23,262 bases of DNA from CAKUIA01 sp034180465. Lineage in GTDB: Bacteria; Verrucomicrobiota; Verrucomicrobiia; Opitutales; Intestinicryptomonadaceae. Position numbers and translations under genes: made by a program. Location of the stretch: contig JAXFOH010000016.1 of assembly GCA_034180465.1 (NCBI GenBank), positions 1-23,262 on the forward strand, given 5' to 3'. The notes beneath the pieces were generated by a model that worked only from the letters and a program-made list of their open reading frames with translations, searched no databases and was not told the DNA's origin. Within the stretch, counting starts at the first letter, position 1; every line of letters starts with the position of its first letter. Positions 6,061 through 12,299 of this stretch are shown one piece after another.

Positions 6061-8799
6061 TTAAAGTATGTTTTCCATTATATTTTTCTTAAGATCTTCA
6101 AGCCTTTCGCGGGTGGGAACGGCGCCGTCGGAGCTGTGAATATGGAAGTTGTCGAACGCCATTCTGTGGTCGGTATTTACCATTGCGTACGAAATGCTGA
6201 AGCCCGATTGCGAGATTATGCGCGCGCCTCTCGAAAGCAGCCCCGTGCTGTCGGGTGCTTCTATTATAAGAATTGCGTTTTTTTCGCCGTCTTTGTGCGA
6301 AATTTTTACAACGGGTTTTATTCTGCGCCCGCCCTTTTTTATATTGAAATTTCTAAGCGAGCTTATTTCTTCGAACAGGTCTTCTCCGCTTAATGCGCGC
6401 AGCAATGCCTTGTCGAACACCATTTTTGCGGCGTCGCTTTGCACAAAGCCGCCGTCGGGCCCTGTTATAAAGAAAGAGTCCATTGTAATGCCGTCCGACC
6501 TAATCAAAATCCGGCAGCTTAATATGCTTAAATTTGCGTAGGCAAAAGCGCTTACATAGCGGTAGAAAAGCCAGGGCTTGTCTCTAAACACAATTGAGGC
6601 AACGCTTACGCTTCTGTTTGGATCGTCTCTCCACTCTATTACGGGCGAATTTAAGTCGCCTGCCGCCTCTTTTGCCTCCAAAGTTTCTATCATCTTTAGG
6701 TGCATAAGCAAGTCGTCTTTGCCGTGAAACAAAAAGTAGTTTTCGGGCAGCATTTCCATGCACTTGTTAAGCTCGTCTTCGCCGCCTAAATATTCGCCGC
6801 CCGTTAAAACGTCTTTGTAGGCCGATTTTTTCCTGTTCTCGTAAAATTCGCGGACGTGTTGCTCGTCGTTTGCCAACTGCATTAAAGTACCGTAATAAAG
6901 CCCCTCGTGCAAGGATTCCTTATACGAATTCCACAGATCGGGCGAAGTGGCTTTCGAGTCGCAAAATGTTGCAATAAACAAATACCGCAGCTTTTCCTCG
7001 CTTTCTATGGCGGCGGCAAATTCTTCGGTTGTTCTGCCGTTTTCTATATCGTGCGTCTGCCAAACTCTGGCAAAGTCTAAATGGTGCTCTATTATAAAAA
7101 GTACAAGCTCTTTGTCGCTTTCGGGCACGCCCAAACGCTCCATTGCAATTGCCGCCGAAAGCAAACCGTTTTTCGAGTGGTTGCGTATGCCGTAGGCCTT
7201 TCCTATGTCGTGCAGCAAAAGCATAAGGTATAGCAGCGACGGGTTTTGCAATTCGGTGCTAACCTTGTGGTATATGCCGTAGGTGTTGTCGCTAACCGAC
7301 GCCGAAAAAACTTTATCGAGCTGGAATATGCAGTTTAAAGTGTGTATGTCGGCGGTATATCTATGGTATATTTCGTGCTGAACCAAACAGGTAAGCTTGC
7401 CGAATTCCGGAATGAACCTGCCCAAAACGCCGTGGTAATACATCAAAAACAAATATTCGCCAACATAGCCCGTTGCCGATATTAGCTCCATAAAAGCATC
7501 GCAGGCACCGCGATCGAAGCGCAGTTTTCCGTCTATCAACCCGAGCGAATCTTTTATTAAAAGCTCTAGCCTTTCGCCCAGAGGAGCGGCATATTTTTGC
7601 GCATACCTAAAAACCTTTATCAGGCGCGCGGGCTGGTGCTTAAACACGCTTTTATGGGCATATTCCAAAACTCCGTTTTTTATCACAAAGCCGTCTATCT
7701 TCAGCTTCGACACTGGCGAAGGCGGAATGTAGTGCATTTCGTTCGGAGCAAGAATGTCGGGAGGCAATGCAATGCGCAAACGCTTTCGCGAGGCTTTCGA
7801 AACCGCATCTATGTATCTGAACGAAAAGTATACTTTGCGCATAAAAGTTTCGTCGGCCGAATTGGAATTTTCCGAAGAAAACCCCAAAGCCTTTGCCACC
7901 GAAACCTGCGAAGCTAAATCTAGAACGTCGTTTTCGCGCTTGGCTTCGTAGTGCATTTGGTTGCGCACTCTAAGCAAAAATTTTTGCGCGCGCCTTACAT
8001 GGGCATATTCCAACGGCTTTAAATAGCCTTTTTTTGCAAGCGCAAACGCGGTGCGCACTTTGAAGTTTAGCATACCAATCCAAAGCATTGTCTGGTAGTC
8101 GCGCAAGGCCCCAATGCCGTTTTTTATGTTCGGCTCTTGGTAAAACGGCGTCCATTCGTACTTTTTATGGCGCACTTTTTTAAGCCTAAGCAACCCCGTT
8201 ATAAATTCGTTGCGCGTTTTCGAAAACAAATTCCATAACGCCTTTTCCAACCTGCCAAAAAGCCGCTTGCTGCCGCAAACAAGGCGCGCGTCTAAAAGCG
8301 ATACCTTTATAAGGATTTCGTTCGAGGCGTCTTCGATGCTTTCGGCAACGGTTCGGCTTGAATGCCCCAATTTAAGTTTGCCGTTCCATAAGCCATACAT
8401 AATTTCGTCTACAACCGCCTTTTTAAATTCGGGAAGTTTTTCAAAAGGCTCGTCGCCATAAATAAAGGTTATGTCTATGTCGCTTTCGGGGCAGAGCTCG
8501 GCGCGGCCGTAGCCGCCAAGGGCAACTATTGCCAAATTATTTTCGGCATATTTTGCAAAGTCGGGGTGCTTTTCGCAAAATTTTTCGTATAGGGCAAAAA
8601 CCAAATTATCCACCGCGCGCGAATTTGCGGAACAAACCGCAATTCCCGACGAGCCAGATTCGTGCGCCTTTTTTATGGAGTCCCGGGCGGTTTTTAAATA
8701 TTCCAAAACCGTATCCGAATCGGAGTCGTTTTTAAAAGAGATTTTTGCCAGCGAATCCACATAGGCTAGCAACTCGTTCTCTGAAGGGCTTTTTCGCAT
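6061..8799 (-). CDS. glnD: Bifunctional PII uridylyltransferase/uridylyl-removing enzyme GlnD
   Basis: The product (912 residues from the ATG at 8799) has the GlnD domain order. A nucleotidyltransferase domain has GGYGRAEL (about 95-102) and SDIDITF (106-112). A middle domain contains NIKNGIGALRDYQTMLW. An HD domain has VQHEIYHRYTADIHTL (473-488) and LLLHDIGK (527-534). Two C-terminal ACT domains lie at about 735-810 and 835-912. The enzyme uridylylates PII when glutamine is low and removes UMP when it is high. Several starts are possible: ATGs at 8799, 8841 and 8865, and a TTG at 8901. None has a strong ribosome binding site, and 8799 gives a head length typical of the family. The gene continues into thiC with no terminator between; no glnB or glnA is in the window. 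Confidence 0.95.
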   Translation of the reverse strand: MRKSPSENELLAYVDSLAKISFKNDSDSDTVLEYLKTARDSIKKAHESGSSGIAVCSANSRAVDNLVFALYEKFCEKHPDFAKYAENNLAIVALGGYGRAELCPESDIDITFIYGDEPFEKLPEFKKAVVDEIMYGLWNGKLKLGHSSRTVAESIEDASNEILIKVSLLDARLVCGSKRLFGRLEKALWNLFSKTRNEFITGLLRLKKVRHKKYEWTPFYQEPNIKNGIGALRDYQTMLWIGMLNFKVRTAFALAKKGYLKPLEYAHVRRAQKFLLRVRNQMHYEAKRENDVLDLASQVSVAKALGFSSENSNSADETFMRKVYFSFRYIDAVSKASRKRLRIALPPDILAPNEMHYIPPSPVSKLKIDGFVIKNGVLEYAHKSVFKHQPARLIKVFRYAQKYAAPLGERLELLIKDSLGLIDGKLRFDRGACDAFMELISATGYVGEYLFLMYYHGVLGRFIPEFGKLTCLVQHEIYHRYTADIHTLNCIFQLDKVFSASVSDNTYGIYHKVSTELQNPSLLYLMLLLHDIGKAYGIRNHSKNGLLSAAIAMERLGVPESDKELVLFIIEHHLDFARVWQTHDIENGRTTEEFAAAIESEEKLRYLFIATFCDSKATSPDLWNSYKESLHEGLYYGTLMQLANDEQHVREFYENRKKSAYKDVLTGGEYLGGEDELNKCMEMLPENYFLFHGKDDLLMHLKMIETLEAKEAAGDLNSPVIEWRDDPNRSVSVASIVFRDKPWLFYRYVSAFAYANLSILSCRILIRSDGITMDSFFITGPDGGFVQSDAAKMVFDKALLRALSGEDLFEEISSLRNFNIKKGGRRIKPVVKISHKDGEKNAILIIEAPDSTGLLSRGARIISQSGFSISYAMVNTDHRMAFDNFHIHSSDGAVPTRERLEDLKKNIMENIL

Positions 8800-8915
8800 A
8801 CTTGCGCTTATAAGAGCATAGCTTTTCGCTTTTCTCAACATAAAAACGCATATCCCAACAGGCATTTTGTACAGGACACTGCCACAAAAAAATTCGGACA
8901 AACAATATTTTTAAC

Positions 8916-8947
8916 TTTACTAAGCGCACAAAAAGGTGTGGTATATA
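8916..8947 (+). promoter_or_regulatory. Candidate promoter of the tRNA-Gly gene
   Basis: TATATA at 8942-8947 ends 13 bases before the mature tRNA 5' end, the expected place for a -10 box. The best -35 candidate is TTTACT at 8916-8921, at a long spacing of 20 bases. Only the -10 element is reasonably convincing. Confidence 0.3.
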
Positions 8948-8960
8948 GCGAAAATTCTGT

Positions 8961-9033
8961 GCGGGCGTAGCTCAATTGGCAGAGCGCGAGCTTCCCAAGC
9001 TTGAGGTTATGGGTTCGACCCCCACCGCCCGCT
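8961..9033 (+). tRNA. tRNA-Gly (anticodon CCC)
   Basis: The cloverleaf can be drawn by hand. The acceptor stem GCGGGCG (8961-8967) pairs fully with CGCCCGC (9026-9032). The D stem is GCTC/GAGC (8970-8973 with 8982-8985). The anticodon stem is CGAGC/GCTTG (8987-8991 with 8999-9003) around the loop TTCCCAA, with anticodon CCC at 8994-8996. The T arm has GGTTCGA. The outermost T-stem pair is an A-C mismatch as I read it. The discriminator base is T (9033), and CCA is not encoded. CCC reads GGG glycine codons. Confidence 0.93.
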
Positions 9034-9112
9034 GTTTAAAATTTATTTCTTATTTCGTCTTATTTAATAACTTGCGCAAAATTAGGGCGCAGTTAACGCT
9101 CTTCATAATTTG

Positions 9113-9132
9113 CGACAAAATTGTCGTTTTTT
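9113..9132 (+). terminator. Weak terminator-like hairpin behind the tRNA
   Basis: CGACAA (9113-9118) and TTGTCG (9121-9126) are perfectly complementary and are followed by TTTTTT (9127-9132). The physical loop would have to open the inner A-T pairs, leaving about four stable pairs, so termination efficiency is doubtful. Confidence 0.35.
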
Positions 9133-9140
9133 GGTGTCAT

Positions 9141-9170
9141 CTGGTACCAGGCGCCAGTATTTGGTACCGA
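9141..9170. repeat. TGGTACC direct repeats, each palindromic, 20 bases apart
   Basis: TGGTACC occurs at 9142-9148 and again at 9162-9168, an exact 20-base (about two helical turns) phase. The first copy is the centre of a 10-bp palindrome CTGGTACCAG (9141-9150), and GGCGCC (another palindrome) lies between them. It could be a pair of operator half-sites or chance; nothing else ties it to a function. Confidence 0.45.
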
Positions 9171-9256
9171 AAAAGCTTGCGCTCATTCGCCGCCGAATTT
9201 ATTGCGCCGCTGCCGCTAATTTTAGAGCCTTGCCCCTTAAAAGAAACCGAGCTTTT

Positions 9257-9622
9257 CTAATTAAGCGTGCCTGTAATTAAAACTTGGTTAAGGTATAAAT
9301 TTGTGATGTTGTAGTTGAATGTACCGTTTACATTAAGCTGCGAGCCGTAGGCTGTCATATACAAAACGCCGTTTACAGTCAGCGTAGAACCTTTGTCTAC
9401 CGGCATGGCGGCGTTTGTTTTAAAATACAAACCGTAGTCTCGCCAAGGTTGTCGGAGCCTGCAAAAGTAAATTCGCCAAGGTCTACTTTTGCAACAACAC
9501 TATCCCCACCGAATTTACTAATTCAATTTGCGAATTGCCAGCCAGTGTCATAGACCCTGTGTTCACAAAGGCTTCGCTTCGTATTCTCCTGCATATACCC
9601 ATATTTCACTAATTGCTATCCT
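9257..9622 (-). pseudogene. Frameshifted remnant of a repeat-rich PEP-CTERM/adhesin-like surface protein
   Basis: Read leftward, three frames in succession give surface-protein sequence. These are AISEIWVYAGEYEAKPL (then a stop), FVNTGSMTLAGNSQIEL with DSVVAKVDLGEFTFAGSDN after a one-base shift, and NAAMPVDKGSTLTVNGVLYM followed by YGSQLNVNGTFNYNITN up to a TAG at 9259-9257. The pieces join smoothly if at least three frameshifts are undone. VYAGEYEA resembles INAGEYIQAEG near the N-terminus of the intact protein at 12300-16253, and STLTVNGVLYM resembles GTLTINGTFETY there. Neither a signal peptide nor a PEP-CTERM tail remains, so both ends are lost or were never part of this copy. It is a dead relative, not an exact duplicate. 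Confidence 0.7.
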
Positions 9623-9631
9623 ATTGCAAAA

Positions 9632-9658
9632 AAAATATGCTGCTTTCAAAAAAAGCAG
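9632..9658 (-). terminator. Terminator-like hairpin upstream of the remnant
   Basis: On the minus strand CTGCTTT (9658-9652) pairs with AAAGCAG (9646-9640) around a 5-base loop, followed after CATA by a run of T (A tract at 9628-9635 on the plus strand). It would stop leftward transcription before the remnant. It may be a leftover of a lost gene. Confidence 0.4.
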
Positions 9659-9717
9659 TCCTGTGAATTGACTAATTTAAATCGCGCAATATTGTTCGAT
9701 ACAAAAAATTTTTTCTT

Positions 9718-10608
9718 ATGCACGATATTTGGAACCCGTGGCACGGCTGCACTAAAAAAAGCGAAGGTTGCGCAAACTGCTATATGTATTTTTTAGACAG
9801 ACTGCGCAACATAAACCCGACGCAGGTTTTTAAGGTAAAAAACAATTTCGACTACCCTTTGCAGCGCAATGCCAAGGGCGAATATAAAGTTAAAAGCGGC
9901 GAAACGATTAGAGTTTGTATGACTTCCGATTTTTTTATTGAACAGGCCGACCCTTGGCGCGACCAAGCCTGGGAAATTATATACAGCCGCCCCGACGTGA
10001 TTTTTTACCTGCTTACAAAACGCCCCGAGCTGGTTGAAAAGCGTTTGCCGGGAAACTGGAACGATGGCTACGAAAACGTGATTTTCAACGTTACCGCCGA
10101 AAATCAAACCCGCGCCGACGAGCGTTTGCCCATTTTGCTAGAGCTGCCATTCAAGCACAAGGGCGTTATGGTTGCCCCCTTTATAGGCGAAGTTTCGCTT
10201 GCAAAATATCTTGAAAGCCGCGTTATAGAGCGCGTTGTTGCAGGCGGCGAAAATTACGACGGCTCGCGCGTGTTAAAATGCGAATGGGTTGAAAAGCTCT
10301 ACAACGAATGCGTGGCTGCAGACACAACTTTTTGCCTTATGGAAACGGGCACACATTTCGAAATAAACGGCAAAATATACAATTTACCCGACAAGAAAGT
10401 GCAAAGCCTAATGGCGTATAAATCGGGCTTTTACTACGAAGGCCGAAAATTCCAATACAAGCTTAAAAAGCCAATACACCAAGCGGAATTTGACTTCGCA
10501 AGCGCCCAAAGCTATGCGCCCTATTTCGGCGAACAATGCAAAGAATGCGCCAGCCGCCCCATATGCAACGGCTGCTCTAAATGCGGCAAATGCAGCTTAA
10601 AATTTTAG
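9718..10608 (+). CDS. Phage Gp37/Gp68 family protein (DUF5131) with cysteine-rich C-terminus
   Basis: The 296-residue product opens with WNPWHGCTKKSEGCANCYM (5-23), the signature of the Gp37/Gp68 (DUF5131, COG4422) family found in phages and bacterial islands. Its biochemical role is not established. Cys11, Cys18 and Cys21 form CX6CX2C, likely an iron-sulfur or metal site. Further family-like blocks are RVCMTSDFFIEQADPWR (61-77, approx.), YLLTKRPE and VTAENQTRADERLP. The tail adds six cysteines (274, 277, 283, 286, 289, 292) in a CX2C-X5-CX2CX2CX2C pattern, which could bind a second cluster or zinc. The ATG at 9718 has no Shine-Dalgarno sequence. TTGACT at 9668-9673 could be a -35, but no good -10 follows. 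The gene stands alone and overlaps the convergent flippase gene by 12 bases. Confidence 0.8.
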   Translation: MHDIWNPWHGCTKKSEGCANCYMYFLDRLRNINPTQVFKVKNNFDYPLQRNAKGEYKVKSGETIRVCMTSDFFIEQADPWRDQAWEIIYSRPDVIFYLLTKRPELVEKRLPGNWNDGYENVIFNVTAENQTRADERLPILLELPFKHKGVMVAPFIGEVSLAKYLESRVIERVVAGGENYDGSRVLKCEWVEKLYNECVAADTTFCLMETGTHFEINGKIYNLPDKKVQSLMAYKSGFYYEGRKFQYKLKKPIHQAEFDFASAQSYAPYFGEQCKECASRPICNGCSKCGKCSLKF

Positions 10609-12153
10609 GGATCGCCATTCAGCCAACTTGTTTTTTACAATCGACACTACAGCTTTCCGCTCGTCGGAATTCATACCAAAAAGCCATACTGCACTCAATG
10701 AAGAAACAAAAGTTAGCGCGCAATTTGCAGCTACTGCAATGAGGCTTGCCTTAAAACATAAGTAGAAGATAACAGGTAATAGCGAAGACAAAAATGAAAC
10801 CAGCAGCATCGGCAAGATTATGGATATAACATACTTAGCAACAGGAAAACCGTTTTCGTGTCCCAAAACGCACAATCTGGCAAAAAGACTTACAATTGCC
10901 GTAAACACCGAAACAATAAGTGCGGCATACACCGGCAACTTACAGCAGAATAGTATATAGCAGGAAATGAATGTTAACAAAGAAACGCCAAAAATTGAAA
11001 TCTGATATGTGCAAATATTTCCAGAAGCTTGGTTTACCTGCGAAATAGGCAGGTATACAGACATAACCAACAGCTCCAACAATGTTAGCCTGGTAAACAA
11101 TGTGCAGTATTCTGGAATATTTCCAAGCCACAGTCTTAATATATAATCCGCATATAGAAACGTCGGCAGTACAACCAAAAACAACAGATAGTACGAAAGC
11201 TTGGAAGATACAAAAACCAAACTGTACATATATGAATTGGCTTTTGCCGAATAGCTCTTTATTATTTGCGGACATACCGCCGTCATAAAATTTGTCGAGA
11301 ACATATTTACCGCTGCTTGAACCTGCATTGCTATTGCATACGATGCGTTGAATATGGAGCCAAAAAACAGATTTATTAAAATATTAACCCCCTGCTTGCT
11401 GAGAATGTTACCCGTACAACCGAAAAACATCCAGCCGCAAAACGAAAACAGTTTTTTTACTATTTCAAAGTCCCAACAGGCAAAATATCTGCACCAGTCG
11501 AATTTCCTTATACAATATATTGCAAACAAGCCCCTAATTATAATGTTAACTGCAAAGATTAAAACTGCATACAAAACCAGTCTGTCGCTTGCAGCCAAAC
11601 TTAAAATATAAACAGCCCCAAGCTTGAGCACGGCTTCGGCCATAGTTAAATAGGCATATATGCCCATTTCCTCGCTGGCTATTATCGCCGAAGTATATGG
11701 AGTTGTAATTACATTTGTAAAGAACGACAATACGCTAAAGTGGTACACAAATATTGCGGCGTTTAGTTGTTCGGCGGACACATTAAGTTTGTTACATATA
11801 AACCACAAACCAATTGTTTCGAAAGCTATAAGCGAAATTGCGCCTATTATAAAGTGCACGTTAAGGGAGTTCGAAAAAACTTTTTTTAAACTGCCCGAGT
11901 TTTGCAAACCCATTTCGTAGTTTAAAAAACGCTGCGTGCTTATGCTAAGCGATGTGCTGAAAAAGCCCAACATTGCAACCGCACCGCCCACAACGTTGTA
12001 TATACCGAAATCTTCTACGCCAAGCGCGTTTAAAACAACCCTGCTTGTATATAGCGTTATTGCCATTATAAAGAACATGCGCAAGTACAGCAAAATTGTG
12101 TTTTTTGCTATGCGCTTTGTGTTGCCTATACTATTAGATTCGCAAGTTCCCAT
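10597..12153 (-). CDS. Wzx-type oligosaccharide flippase (MATE-like fold)
   Basis: The 518-residue product is almost wholly hydrophobic, with roughly 12-14 membrane helices. The N-terminal block LYTSRVVLNALGVEDFGIYNVVGG (split here as LYTSRVVLNALG, about 38-49, and VEDFGIYNVVGG, 50-61), followed by STQRFLNYEMG, is typical of polysaccharide/O-antigen flippases that move lipid-linked glycans across the inner membrane. No glycosyltransferase or polymerase gene is next to it, which is unusual because wzx normally sits in a glycan cluster. Its DNA looks AT-richer than its neighbours: three 60-base lines I counted (from 11221, 11521 and 11761) have 33-38% G+C, against 50% in a line of thiC. The substrate cannot be told. 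It has its own upstream region behind the terminator at 12243-12278. Confidence 0.85.
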   Translation of the reverse strand: MGTCESNSIGNTKRIAKNTILLYLRMFFIMAITLYTSRVVLNALGVEDFGIYNVVGGAVAMLGFFSTSLSISTQRFLNYEMGLQNSGSLKKVFSNSLNVHFIIGAISLIAFETIGLWFICNKLNVSAEQLNAAIFVYHFSVLSFFTNVITTPYTSAIIASEEMGIYAYLTMAEAVLKLGAVYILSLAASDRLVLYAVLIFAVNIIIRGLFAIYCIRKFDWCRYFACWDFEIVKKLFSFCGWMFFGCTGNILSKQGVNILINLFFGSIFNASYAIAMQVQAAVNMFSTNFMTAVCPQIIKSYSAKANSYMYSLVFVSSKLSYYLLFLVVLPTFLYADYILRLWLGNIPEYCTLFTRLTLLELLVMSVYLPISQVNQASGNICTYQISIFGVSLLTFISCYILFCCKLPVYAALIVSVFTAIVSLFARLCVLGHENGFPVAKYVISIILPMLLVSFLSSLLPVIFYLCFKASLIAVAANCALTFVSSLSAVWLFGMNSDERKAVVSIVKNKLAEWRSLKF

Positions 12154-12157
12154 AATT

Positions 12158-12180
12158 GTTGTAAGCAGTTGTGTTACAAC
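12158..12180. promoter_or_regulatory. Perfect inverted repeat just upstream of the flippase start
   Basis: GTTGTAA (12158-12164) and TTACAAC (12174-12180) are a perfect 7-bp inverted repeat with a 9-base spacer, 5 bases before the ATG at 12153 on the minus strand. It overlaps a possible -10 (TTGTAA, 12179-12174) that lies 17 bases from TTGTTG (12202-12197). It could be an operator or a 5' hairpin limiting translation; the promoter match is weak. Confidence 0.35.
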
Positions 12181-12242
12181 CTTTGCAAAGATAACTCAAC
12201 AATAAAAATTTTTTTACGGCGGCATTTATCTTGCAAAACTGC

Positions 12243-12278
12243 AAAAAAAGAGCCTTTCGGGATTGCCGAAAGGCTCTT
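12243..12278 (-). terminator. Strong intrinsic terminator of the PEP-CTERM gene
   Basis: On the minus strand AAGAGCCTTTCGG (12278-12266) pairs perfectly with CCGAAAGGCTCTT (12260-12248) around a 5-base loop, followed by a T run (A at 12243-12249 on the plus strand). It lies 21 bases past the stop of the large surface-protein gene and insulates the flippase gene. Confidence 0.92.
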
Positions 12279-12299
12279 GAATTATCGTAACAAACTTAA

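Larger units (their letters stand above)
9034..9256. other. Gene-free stretch behind the tRNA
   Basis: No credible coding frame is seen on either strand. The stretch holds a small hairpin CGACAA-AA-TTGTCG followed by six T (9113-9132), which may end the tRNA transcript, and paired GGTACC-centred palindromes (9141-9170). It lies between a tRNA 3' end and a decayed gene, as expected where accessory DNA has come and gone, but I find no att repeat of the tRNA end in the window. Confidence 0.5.

Noticed and set aside
8800..8901. Longer GlnD start from a TTG at 8901.
   Set aside because: TTG without a Shine-Dalgarno sequence; the added residues do not resemble GlnD. Intermediate ATGs remain possible.
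8976..9260. 94-codon plus-strand frame starting inside the tRNA.
   Set aside because: It overlaps the tRNA and its translation shows no domain pattern, only composition.
9034..12240. Complete prophage or insertion sequence.
   Set aside because: Apart from one DUF5131 gene no integrase, transposase, structural phage gene, terminal inverted repeat or att pair is visible.
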